Below are positions 12,996-24,385 of a DNA stretch of 64,000 nucleotides, piece after piece. Origin of the DNA: Archilochus colubris (lineage: Eukaryota; Chordata; Aves; Apodiformes; Trochilidae); contig CM041083.1 in assembly GCA_023079485.1 (NCBI GenBank), positions 59,979,847 through 60,043,846 on the forward strand. The letters are read 5' to 3'. Made by a program: the position numbers and the translations under genes. The number at the start of each line of letters is the position of its first letter. The stretch's first letter is position 1. The notes under the pieces were generated by a model. It was not told the origin of the DNA and did not search any database. It saw nothing but the letters and a program-made list of their open reading frames with translations.

Positions 12996-13551
12996 AGGAA
13001 AGCTATTTTATAGCAAGTGTGTTAATTGTCTAGCTATGGGACATGCATGGACTTGTTTTCCTAGGACGTGCTGTATTTTTCAGTGCAGTTAAAATAGTCA
13101 TATGTGGTGTCAGAGACTGTGTCTGAGTGTTTTTCCTTTTTCTTCGCTGCTTCAGTGAACTTAACCCAATCCTGTTGATAAATCCTGCAGGATCTTTCAT
13201 GCTGTCTACGTGAAATGTGCTTTCCCATTTTTAGTGGTGTGCTGGAGTATCTTTGCTGGAGGGTCACAAATAAAAGCTACCCTGCTTTTATTTCCCATTT
13301 TCATGGCAAGCTAATGACAGACTCTTCTGTTGTAGTGTACTTCTCTGAAGGGACTTTTGTTCTAGTTGCAGATCTTTTCAGCTTGTAGTAGTGGCTGGAG
13401 GAGGAAGTCATTACACACGGCTGGTAGATCCTGCTGCTGACAGGCACGGATGCATGGTGCAGATACTGGAATTGTTCTGATCGATGCTCTCGTGGTTGGC
13501 ATGACAGACAGGCAAGGAGATAAACTTTTTCTTCCCTTTTTGTCTTCACAG

Positions 13552-13768
13552 CACTTCACAGAGTTCCTGGATGAGTTTTCACCTGATGTTCTAGGCCAGC
13601 TCTTGAATGATCCCTTCTTGTCTGAGAAAAATGAAATAATGGAGGTGGAGCTGTCTCCAGCATCCCCAGCACCTCTCATCCAAGCAGAACACAGTTACTC
13701 CCTCTGTGGAGACTCTCGACCCCAGTCTCCTTTGACCCACATCTCCACAGAAGACAACTTTAATGAAG
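13552..13768 (+). CDS. CREB3L2: CREB3L2 exon 2: acidic N-terminal activation region
   Basis: The 217-bp exon starts in phase 0 (HFTEFLDEF) after a strong polypyrimidine/CACAG acceptor and ends in phase 1 at GAAG|GTACTA. It encodes about residues 35-106. The stretches GQLLNDPFLSEK and SPAPLIQAEHSYSLC are characteristic of CREB3L2. The segment is acidic, with alternating hydrophobic and acidic residues, and belongs to the transactivation region of the cytosolic half. Its G joins GT of the next exon to make a glycine codon. The frame also stays open past the donor to about 13803, so the exon end rests on the donor and on the good join to exon 3. Confidence 0.95.
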
Positions 13769-14124
13769 GTACTATACACCAAGCTCTTACTCATTTGTTG
13801 TGATGATGCAGTAGTGAAATGTTTCTGGTGGGGTGATGGTGCACTTAAGGGGGGCACATGAATGTTATTTGCTAATTGCAGTGAAATCACAGAAGTGATT
13901 TTTGTTAAGTCTGTGGGCATTGTGAATAAAGAAACTTGTCCATAGATGGGGAAATTGTGCTCAGGAGATGTTACTGACTTTTCACTGTAAACATTTTGAA
14001 TTAGAAGCGCCCAGGATAAAGAAAAGGGAGAAGGGCAAAAATACACTTGTTTCTGTGTGTCTGATTCTGTGGTTGTTATAGGTAAGTGCAGTCTGATAAA
14101 TAAGTGAGGACTGCCATGAAGTCT

Positions 14125-14480
14125 GGGTACTGCAGGACATGACATGTGAGGAAAGGGTGAGGTGGCTTTTGTTTGGTTTTCTGGAGAAAAGACAGAGGGG
14201 AGATCTTGTGGCTGTCTGATGAAAGGGTGCAGAGCAGACAAAGCTGTACTCCTCTGAAATGCACAGTGATAGCACAAGAGGTTGCAGGGTGCAAGAAAGG
14301 AAATTCTGGTTAGGTATTAGGAAAATAATTTTCACCATGAGAGTGGGTCAGGTATTTGAACAGTAGTCCAGAGAGGCTGTGAAGTTTTCATTTGTGGAGA
14401 TGTTCATGGCCTCAAACAACCTGATCTGAATTGGCCAAACTCTGAGTGGGCAAGATGGTCTCCAGAGGCCTCTGAAAACT
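14125..14480 (+). mobile_element. Diverged CR1 LINE copy
   Basis: CTGGAGAAAAGACAGAGGGG, GCACAGTGATAGCACAAGAGG, CCAGAGAGGCTGTGAAG and GATGGTCTCCAGAGGCC follow the order of the CR1 ORF2 end and 3' end. It is clearly older than the copies at 827 and 59660. A 228-codon - strand frame over it and exon 2 is a shadow. Confidence 0.85.
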
Positions 14481-15299
14481 ATGTGTTCTGGGCTTATTAA
14501 AAACAAACCCCAAAATATTTAAAAATACATTTATTTTTCATTACTGAGTATCTGAAGCTTTCTGGAGTATTTTTTCAAAGTGAAAATCAGATGATCTTAT
14601 TCAGGTTTCTAAATGCACATGTAGGAATGTAACTTTTTTTTAAAAAAAAAAAGGCAAGGAAAAAAATAATGCCCATCAAGAAGTCACTGGTAATCTCATA
14701 AAGACATAATTGCAGTTCTGTAGGTTTTGTGGTTGTGGGAAATGTCGATGCATAGAAAATTATGAAAGCCAACAATATTTTTAGCAGATATCTTTAATTC
14801 AGAAGTTGTAAACATCTGGAGGGGAAAAAAGGGAAATGGCGGCATGATGGGAGAAAGGATCCAACCTGTTTGCTGAGGGTGTGGAGGAAGAGGTCCATGT
14901 GTGCCAGCATGATCTCCTGCTGCTGGGAAACTGAACGTGGTTTTAAGGAGTGGCAGGGGCTGAGAAACAAGGTTTTTTGAGAGGCTTGTATAATAAGAAC
15001 ATATGAACAATTTACATTCTCCAAATAACCACCCCACTGGTCTTCTTGGTGAGCTCTTACAGGTGTTGTGTTTTCATGCTATTTTTTTTTTTTTCTTCCA
15101 TGATGAGGCTTTGTGATTCTTCAGGATCTTGCCCTGCAGGACTGGGAGTAGGAACACGCTGACAAGGAGGCTCATGTGACACTTGCATGTGTACACACGT
15201 GTTCTGGACATCCCCTCCCAGGCTAGCTGAAGGGCAGGCAAAGACAGGGGAAGTGAGAGGAAGGGGAAACCTCAGGATTTTCTAGAGCCAGGCCCCATG

Positions 15300-15347
15300 G
15301 CCCAGATAAATAGATAATATGTCCTTGGGCACATTATCTATCTGGGC
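15300..15347. repeat. Imperfect inverted repeat
   Basis: GCCCAGATA (15300-15308) and GATAAT (15313-15318) pair with ATTATC (15333-15338) and TATCTGGGC (15339-15347), leaving a 4-base bulge. CTTGGGCACAT in the loop region is repeated exactly at 15359-15369. Confidence 0.6.
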
Positions 15348-18050
15348 ATATCATAGTGCTTGGGCACATCGCTGTCACACCAGCAGTTACTCTGTGAAGT
15401 ATGACCTGGAGCTGCAAACTCCTTCCAGCAAAGGCAGTTTTTCAGGTGCCATGTGCTAATGAATATTGAGATGCAAGCTGGCTCCCAGTGATGCTTCTTA
15501 CTTGGTTTGTGTTAATTGTGTAATGTTAATTTGGCTCCTCAGGTGCCATTTCTGTACCAGGAGCAGGCAGGAGGCTGCCGAGCCCTGCGCCTGCCTGGAC
15601 TGGCCAAGTGAGTTGTGCACCATGGGCAGAGAGAGGTCACCTCAGAGCATGGGGGACAGTGGGTCTGGTGTGCTGAAGGGAAAAATGCATCTGCTGCCTG
15701 TAAAAATAGCCTTAAAATCTGACGTTGGCTTCCATGGCAACAGGACTCTTGTAGGTGGTGGGGAGGCGGGAATGACGACTGTGGATGTATGACCCCTCCT
15801 GGGTCTGCCACTAGGCTGACCCCACATCATGTTGCTCGACTGCCTGCCTGCCTTTCTGCCCTTCTCCTTTGATCCATGCCAGCCTGCTGGAGGAGGAAAT
15901 TGGATTTTGGGAGTTGTCTCCATCTGGTTCAGTGACATTGAACATCTGCACTGGGAACCCTGAACATTCACAAGCGTGGGGTCCCAGAGTCCCAGAGTGT
16001 CAGGAGGTTGAGAAAAAGGCCCATCTTGTCTGGCAAATGATCTTCAACACAGGTTTAAGCCATTCAGTATCTATTTCCATCTTTTGTTCTTTTCCCGTAC
16101 TGAGCCTCTGACAACATTACTGAAAATGTTATTTAATGCTTCCTTTCAGCCATTACAGTGGGGTGAATGATTGCTCTGACTCCAGAGCCATTGTTGCAGG
16201 AGAACAATTAACTTCTGCAATGAGCCATTCTTGTTGGCTACTACCTGGCCATTACTGCAATTTCTGCAATTGCTGAATTGACCTATTCATGTAATTGTAA
16301 ATCTTGTATAAAGTTGTTGTTTTGTGGGGGCTTTTGGGGGTTTTTTTGGGTTTTTTTGTTTTTTGTTTTTTTTTTAAAGTGCTACATTCCAGAAGTCTCA
16401 AACCTGGCATTTTTATAAGCCTGGGTTTAATTCTTCCAAATCCTGTTAGCCTCAAGTTAAGAATACTTATACGTGTCCATAAGCTCAAAATCCCAGCACT
16501 GGTTTTCTCTAGTTATTTGCTCTTCTGACTTCACTGTATTGAGGCTGTTTCTCCAGCTTTGAGCAAAAGAACTCTTCTGAATACTCACAGCTTCTTGCTA
16601 GTGTGGGGTCTCTGAAGGTGTAAGAGAGTAACTATTTTAAAGCAGATGTGTGCAAGACTTCTGGCATTTAGTTTTTGGGTTTTCCCCTCTGAGAATCTAT
16701 TATTTTGTTTAATTTTGCATGAAAGTTCTAAGACTAAAGATACTAGAGAGAGATTTATAGGCCTGACTTGTAAACCTGGGGAGGGATCCAGGCTCTACCA
16801 TGAAGAAGGTGGCTGTGTCCCAGGTACCAATGAGCCACATCAGTTGTGCTGCTCTCTCTCTCACAGCAGGCTTCTGTTTTCTAGTTGTGAGCCCTGGGGA
16901 TTTTGAGACAACTGTGAGTAGCTGTGGAGAAGCACAGTGGGTAACTGTGAAGTGGAAAACACTTCTTAGGAAGAAATGAAAGAAGCTGAGAATCGGGTTT
17001 ATGGATAAGGGAGAACTCTTGCTGTGTGTCAGCACCTTTTGGGGCACAGGTGTGCCCCAAACACACTTCTGACAGTTGTAAGCCATTAGCAAAAAAAACC
17101 AACCCTTTTATTTTCTGTTAGAGTTTGTACATGTCTGTCTTCATTTTTCCAGTCTCTGCAGATTTTTGCAAAGGGAGAGCTGTGGGTCAGACATCCAGGA
17201 GCAAGACAAGACCCAAATTACAGCAGAGGCTATGGTTAGTCTCCTGAGTGACTTGAGATGGGAGTGTAGGGTCCTTCTCTGCCCTCCGATGCTTCATCTG
17301 GTCAGCTGTAGGAACAAGGTTAGTTGGTAGCTGTAGGAACAGCTGTTAGGATAGTGGCTGCCCCTTGTTGTTGGTGTGTGAGATACAGGTGAGAACTAAG
17401 TACAAGTGATGCTAAGGGGCTGGTGTGCAGCAGGAATGTAGAGGCAGATCTGTGTGGGGCTCTCCATCCTCTGGGCTCAGCTCAAGTGGTGGGGTGGTTC
17501 CCTGTGGGTATCTGGGTTTTCTGTGCATTTTTTACTTTGTGAGCCTGGCAGGGCAGAGGCAGTAGACAGCTGTCTAGTAATTTGTATGATTTCTCTCCTC
17601 AAATTGTGGGCAGGTGGCTGGGCACATTCCTTTCCCTCTCCCCTGAGGGCTCTGCTTTTGAGATTAGTCTTGGTCCCCACCTGCCCCTCCTGTTCTTGCT
17701 TTCCTGCTGAGGAATGCTTTGAAGTTACTCTTGGATTTGAAGTGGCTTGTCTTGGCTGAAGATTTGACAGTGATTGCAGAAATGGTATGTTTCTATTTTA
17801 TGCTTGGCTGTGTCAACACTGAGGCCAACCCAAGAATATATCTTACATATATCGTTATAGGGGTTTTTATTGCTGAGGTTATTTTGTCCTGTAATGTGTT
17901 TTTAAAACTGAAGTTGTCTTTTTAAACTTTGACTCCATCTCCCTACATGTTTTGAAAAAGACAAAACCCCAAAAATAAGAAACTCAAGCCAAACAAACAA
18001 AACCTCAAAATCACTGTATATTGGTTTCACTTCTCCAGTGCAAATAGCCT

Positions 18051-18099
18051 TTCAGCAGTAAATTCAGCCATAAATTTCAGCAGTAAATTCAGCAGTAAA
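18051..18099 (+). repeat. Four-copy 12-bp tandem repeat
   Basis: Units TTCAGCAGTAAA, TTCAGCCATAAA, TTCAGCAGTAAA and TTCAGCAGTAAA, with one extra T between units 2 and 3. Three copies are identical. Confidence 0.85.
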
Positions 18100-18219
18100 T
18101 TCATCTTATGCTTTGCACAGGAAAATGGTTGATTATGTATGGAGCCTCCAGGCAGCAATCAGTGTCATATGCTGTCTCTTACTGAAGAGGAACCTGTGGG
18201 CTTGAGGTTTAGGGTGGTC

Positions 18220-18360
18220 TTCATATATTTTATATCTGTATATGTATACATTATATGTAAATATAAATAGTTTATATAAAAATCACGTATATCATATCTT
18301 TAATATATGTTGTTAGCTTATATGCATATATATATCTCCTATTTTTATAGGCCATATATG
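18220..18360. repeat. AT-rich low-complexity region
   Basis: About 140 bases of TATATA, ATAAATA and similar motifs in intron 2, followed at 18376 by a T run of about 16. Confidence 0.75.
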
Positions 18361-18934
18361 TGTTCATTGTCCTGCTTTTTTTTTTTTTTTTGACCAAATA
18401 TTGAATCAGTGGAATGTGAACAATGAAAATGGTACCTCTTCTGCCCTGACTGTAAAGGAAGTGGAACTGGACAAAGAAATTCACTTGTGTTTTTAAAAGA
18501 TGCTGTCAAAGCAATACTGGTAATTTTTGCAAGCACATTCCAAAGCAACTTTTTTCCTGTGTGGGTTTTTTCTTTTGTTTTTTTGGGGGTTTTTTTGTGT
18601 GAGTGCTTATTTAAGCAGTGGTGAGGAAGCCATTTGGTGGTGATAGAATGTATTTGAGTGATTTTTGTGTGGAAGGGTAGCTCTTAGTCCTTGTCAGCAT
18701 CTGTAGTTTTAAAGGATGAGAAGACTTTTGACCTTTTCTATGTTCAAGGTCTAAAAATTCAGTAGGTCACTCCAATTCAAACCAGTACCTTCAACTTGGG
18801 CAGCATTATCTGAAAAACATCACTTTTGATTTAGAGGTGGGCTTTTTGTAATTACTTAAGCTTAGCATTAATTATTGACAATATTATTTGCAGTCAGACC
18901 TTCTTTAGCTTCCAGTTCCATGTATAAGATCTCT

Positions 18935-19410
18935 TTATGATCTTTTTCCTTGCTGGAATAAAGAACCATCTGCTCTCAGAAACCTCTTTCCCCAAGTGTT
19001 TGTAGGCTCTGACTAAATTCCCTCTTGATTTCTGCTTGGATACACTATAAATGAACTGCACTTGTTTGGTGTTTCCCTTTATGGGATATCTTCTGGACAC
19101 TGAGTTAGCCTTGCAGTTCCTTTTTAAACAAAGGGACATTTGCAATTCTTCTCCAAAACTCTGTGTAAAGCAACCACAGGAGCTCCTTTTGCAGAAATAG
19201 TTTCCCTAATGATGAGTATTAAGGGAGTGTTCCTCCCACTTCCAGTCCTGCTGTTTCTGAAACCCGTGATCCCGTTCTCTTTTGGCTCTGGTGTTGCACT
19301 GGGATTTGATGCTCACTTGGTGATGTGCTGTGAGCACCAAGCTCTTTTAATGTGGGTCAAAGCCTGATTGCTGCCATAATACAGCCAGGCCTTCCCAACA
19401 TGCATGCGAG
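18935..19410 (-). mobile_element. Ancient CR1/L3-type LINE fragment
   Basis: On the + strand, TTTGTAGGCTCTGACTAAAT, CCCTTTATGGGATATCTTCTGG, TTGCACTGGGA and neighbouring blocks come in the same order as the reverse complement of old amniote CR1 copies. In those copies the order is TAGACTCTGATCAAGTC, ATAAGGCATGTTTTCCAG and TCGCACTGGGAGC. The match is spread and diverged; the boundaries are approximate. Confidence 0.55.
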
Positions 19411-21161
19411 TTGTGGAAAAAAGAACTCAGAAGGGCGAGAGAGAACTGTCTTATTTGAACACAGTACTTCTGTAAAAATTGAAATGAAAAATCGTAATCT
19501 TAGAGGACACTTAATAGTATCGAGTTTTCAGGCTGTAAATCCAAGCTACCACCTCAGTCTGTTCCTCACTCCCATATACACAGAGTGCTATAATATAATT
19601 TCTCTCTCCCTATGCAAAATAATTAAAAACATCAAGGTATGTATCCTAGCTGACAGCTATGCTGGTGTAAAGTCTAAGGCTGAAGGAAGGCTGAAACACA
19701 ACCTGAAACCCCATGACGTCTCCTGGCTGGTTTTATGCGACAAAATTATTCTGACTGAAAACCGTGAAATTCTTCACTGGAAAGACAGTGTTGACCCAGG
19801 CTGGTTAGGTGGGGGAGGATAAATGTGTCCTTGTTTCTACCTTAGTATCTTTGACAGTGATTCAAATAATCTGTGGGGTTTAGATGGACTCAGTGCTTCT
19901 CAAAGCAGGGATGCAGGTGTCACTGGTGACCCTTCTTTGGGAGAAGCGCTGCTTCTGCTGTGCCTTGTGATTTCTGTGTATCCCTGCTGCTTATCTTTGC
20001 TGATTTATTTAATTTTCTCTTCCAGGCACTTTAGAAGGACCCCAATGTCTGGTAGTCAAACAGTATCCTCTTTGTTGAGGCTGTTTCGAGGGCTTCGGTT
20101 TCATTATTTGTGGTGGGAGTGTGTGTGTGCTGGGAGGGGGAAATGCCATCTGGAAAATCTGAAACAGAAACTGTTTGTCGATGAATGTGGGCTCTCACCT
20201 CATGGAGGAGAAGGGGGGGTGGTGGTGGTGGCAGTGCTGTTGGAGTTGAGCATTTCAGGCATGACAAACGGGACTTGTGTCTGCCAGAGGGTGTTACGTG
20301 AACCCAGAGCTGGGCACCGGGGACGGTGCGAGCCCAGGGGGAAGACAAAGAAGTAGTTATTCATTCAGAAAGGTCCAACTTGCCTTTGGGAGCCTGGGAA
20401 AGCTCAGGCTGCAGAGCTGGGAAGGCTGAACTTCCCTGCATGTCCAACAGCATGCCCAGAATCCATGCATCAGCAGAGGTCCTTTTTGGGGTTTGTGGTG
20501 GAGTGTTTCTGCCAACAGAGAGCGAGTGGCCATTTGCCCCATCTTCCAGGACGTGTTTTCCCCTCTCAGTTAGCCAGCTCTGAGTTTGCAGCAGTGTTTC
20601 TGTGGGGTAGAGTTACTGAACACTCCTTGTGTGAACAATCCCGCTGCTACCTGTACAGTGACCTCAGAGCTAGGATCCAGGCAAAGGCTGACTGAAGGCT
20701 TGTCCAAAGTACAGCTTTGTAAAGATGGACCCTTGGTGCACGTTTAAGTACCATCTGAGTCCAAGTGTCTTATTAGCATGTGATGAGCTGAGTCTGAGAC
20801 TGCCTCCTGTAGTACATGGCACATCTCTGCAGAAACCATGTGGGCTGTGCATCCAAGCCCTGTTGTTCACTACAGCATCACAGGATCTGGCATGGATCAA
20901 AGGGCATCACTTGAAATCTTTTTGCTCTAATCTGTGACACAGCTGAAGAGGAGGAATATTTAAATACACTTGGCTGTAGAACCTGCCAGTTCACCCTCTC
21001 AAAGGATGTCTCTGCTGATACCTGTTCAAGGCACTTTCACTGGTAGTCTGTTGTGGTATCCTTAAGTTTCCCATTTTTTTTCTTTCTCTAGCTGTTTTAT
21101 CTCTTCTTGGACAGTGAAATTTGAGGAGGCAAGGACTTCCTATTCATTCTGCTAATACATA

Positions 21162-21185
21162 TGAGGGTATCCCTGGATACCCTCA
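21162..21185. repeat. Perfect 11-bp palindrome
   Basis: TGAGGGTATCC and GGATACCCTCA are exact reverse complements with a CT spacer. Confidence 0.85.
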
Positions 21186-22826
21186 GATTTTATTTGCAGA
21201 CTTGTTTCCAATGACTTGCAGCACATGTATCTTTTTTTTTTTTTTTTTCTGTGTGATTAAGATCTGTCATGGTGGTAATGGTGGTATGGGGTGTTTTTAT
21301 TTCCCTTCAAGATTTGGTTCAGTGGTGGTACCCCTCATGTGGGTTTGTTTACCCAGTGGTGCCATCTTTGCCATCTTCCTTTTTACTTCATGGGAGAAAA
21401 AGGTGGAAGTCATGGGTTTTTTTCTCTGAATACTTGCATTCTCTCTACTTGGGAGGGGTGAGGGAGAAACACAGAGTGCATCTCTAATTTCATTTATTTA
21501 AAAATACACAGTAACTCACTGATGTAACTTGGTTTTCCATGCAAAAGGTGTCTCTGTTAAACACTTTAATGAGTGAAGGCAGCAAGGGAGATATTTTTAG
21601 CCAGTTTGTAAGCTCTGTTTCTCTGTACATCTGTCACAGAGGGTGAAATTTAGTGCTGGAGAAGATTTACTTTTTCTCAGGAGAGGAGCTGGCCTGTTGG
21701 ACAAGATTGAAGAATTAGTTGGGGTAGAAATAATTAAAAAAGGGAAAGCAAAACTTACTGGGAACTCTAATATTAAAAAACCCTGTACAGATGAGGAATA
21801 CTTTTTGGTGTTATTTTTTTACTATTCTTACCCTGCCTTCCAATAATTTGTGGAACAAGAGACGCAAAAACTTTCCATTCTTCATAGAAATATGAGAATC
21901 CTGGAAAGCTGCATGGACTGTTGTTTAGAGACTATAATTATTTCTTTTAACACATCTCTCTATTAATGAATCTATATATAAATACAGATTTAATAATTAA
22001 AAAAAAAAAAACCACACAGAAGTAGTGTATGTATTAATTCTGCCATTAATTCTTCTTTATTGTGTGTGTCTCATGTATTCCTGATCACACATACTGGTTA
22101 CTGCTACAGAGTAGAGGAGCACTGAAATCTATTTCTGTTGAAAAGCATCATCAGAATATATGTGGTGAGCAGCATAGAGACTGAGGGCTGACTTGTGTGT
22201 GTTGTGTGCCCAAAGCCAGCTATTTGTGCATAACTCAGTCTTCTTAATGGACTTTAAAGATGTTTGACTTGCAGAAGTGGCCACACCTAGAAACTCAATC
22301 CATAATGTGTTTTGATAAAGTATAACAACAGTGTTAAATCATCTGAAAAATCTGATTCCAGTTGTCTACAGTTGGCCATTTTAAATTACTAGATATTGTT
22401 TGGCCTTAATCTGTCTGTGGCCATGACTCACATGATTTTTCAGGACTACTGGAGAAATTAGTTCATGTTGGTGAAGCTTCTTGATTGTATCCTAGAAGGG
22501 ACTTAATACACAACTCTGTGAGAACAGAATTTGAATTGCTAAAGGTAGAGGAGAGGTGAGGCTGTGCATGAGACAATGAAACCAACAAGGCATGATACAG
22601 CTTCTCAGTTAGGGGATCTCTATACATTCTGCATGTTGGGTAAGGCACAGGTTATGCTGGGAAATTATTAAAACATTGCTCATTTTAGGTGTATATAACA
22701 TGCAAAAGTACACAGAATTAAACCTTCATAGGTATTTCTTAATACCTGGGTGCTTTGCAGCATTAATGGTCAGTTAACGTAGTCTCCATGTTTACACAGA
22801 TATGTAAAGGGCAAGTGCCAGGATCC

Positions 22827-23108
22827 CACTCTTTTCAGTTATGTCCAAGGGTGGGACAAGGGGCAATGGTACAAGCTTGAGCATAGGAGGTTCCATATAA
22901 ATATAAACGTTTTCACTGGAAGGGTGACAGAGCACAGGAACAGGCTGCCCACAGAGGTTGTGGAGTCTCCTGATCTGGAGTCATTCACAACCCACCTGGA
23001 CATGTTCTTGTGTGACCTCCTCTATGTGACCCTGCTCTGGCAGGGGGGGTTGGACTAGATGATCCTTTGAGGTCCCTTCCAACTTCTGTCTTTCAGTGGT
23101 TTCTGTGA
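22827..23108 (+). mobile_element. CR1 LINE 3' end
   Basis: GGACAAGGGGCAATGG, ACAGGCTGCCCACAGAGG, TTGGACTAGATGATCCTTTG and GGTCCCTTCCAAC mark a 5'-truncated CR1 of the same subfamily as the copy at 827-1081. The ATTCTATG tail has degraded. Confidence 0.92.
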
Positions 23109-24173
23109 GTTTAACATTGCAGGTGTGTCACACATAGAAGTGTTAAGCTGGGATTTTGCTCACTACTGTGTAGGCTCCTTACATGACATATTTCATATGC
23201 CAAAATGGCTAGCATTTATGGACTTAGGGTAGGTGAAGGGGAATGCTTCTCATCTCATCATTGCATGATAAGAGCTCTGAAGTTCAATAGGAAGCTTCAG
23301 CAAGGATGAAGCAGCTGGTATCATTTGTTCAACTGCCAAGATTTTGAAGCCTGAGAAGAGACATCAACCAAAGTGAGCATTTTTAGGATACGGAGTTTCC
23401 CAGCCATTTGAATAGCTGATTCTCTTGTTTGGCTTTATTCTCTTTATATCTACATATATCTCTTTATATTGCAGCATATTTTGTCTTACCTTAGCAATGC
23501 AATGTTGCCCTTTTCATACCCACCTAGAATATCATAATCAATACATTCTTCTCATGCTTTTGTTTTGGACTCTGCCTCAATAGTTCGCATGTATCTCCTG
23601 GATTGTGTCAAATACAAGTACAAATACTTCAATTTTTTTACATCAGTTGTATACTCTTTCCATAGCATGTCTTGCATGGTTGGAGAAGACACTTCTGCTC
23701 TAGTGAGTGTTTGAGCCAGCAACCATTGCCCTTTCATTTCAGTATTTCTCACAAAGCTTCTTGCGTGTTCTCATTATTCCATAAAACCTCTCCTGGTTCT
23801 TCATACCCCTCCGTAAGAAAAAACATTGACTTGGAGAGTTTGCCATGCCTCTCAATATGACCAGCATTCTGTAGCCTGCTCAGTTTCCCCCCTATTTGCC
23901 TAAATTTGTCTGATTTTGTGCATCATTCTCATTGGTACAAGGTCTGCCATTTTGTTCATCTAGTACAGGGTTTGGCAGAGTAGACTGAAGTATTTAGGGA
24001 CTATTACAAGAATAAACTAAGAATGATTTTCAGATAATGTCAACCTGCTGTGTTTAGGAAGAGGAGAAAGGACAGTGAGAAATGTCTTTGCTGCTCTTTT
24101 AGAAGAGATATCATTGGTGGCCTTGGAAGCTGAAATGTGTCAAAAGATAGTAACTTGTTGCACAATATGGATC

Positions 24174-24385
24174 ATAGAATTATAGACTGGTTTGAGTTGG
24201 AAGGGGCCTTAAAAAACATCTAGTTCCAACCTCCCTTCCATGGGCTGGGATACCTCCCACTAGACCAGGTTGCTCCAAGCCCCATCCAACCTGGCCTTGA
24301 ACACTTCCAGGGATGGGGCAGCCACAGTTTCTCTGGGTGACCTGCTCCAGTGTCTCACCACCCTCAAAGTAAGGAATTAGTTCAT
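24174..24385 (-). mobile_element. CR1 LINE 3' end, reversed
   Basis: ATCATAGAATTATAGACTGG, TTGGAAGGGGCCTT and CCAGGGATGGGGCAGCCACAG are the reverse complement of a CR1 3' end from a different subfamily than the 827 copy. Confidence 0.92.

Larger units (their letters stand above)
1..13551 (+). other. CREB3L2: CREB3L2 intron 1 (3' part)
   Basis: No coding exon could be supported in this stretch. It ends with a pyrimidine-rich tract and CACAG acceptor at 13551. It contains an ancient CR1 reverse-transcriptase fragment (590-760), a younger CR1 3' end (827-1081), a short CR1 tail (about 5028-5085), AT-rich and poly(T) tracts, a possible MIR SINE (about 12870-12995) and an AP-1/MARE-like motif near 11975. 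The remainder looks like ordinary unique intronic DNA. An alternative first exon cannot be excluded. Confidence 0.85.

Noticed and set aside
13591..14277. Antisense open frame of 228 codons over exon 2 and the start of intron 2
   Set aside because: It is the shadow of CREB3L2 exon 2 plus a reversed CR1 copy. It matches no family and crosses a real splice donor.
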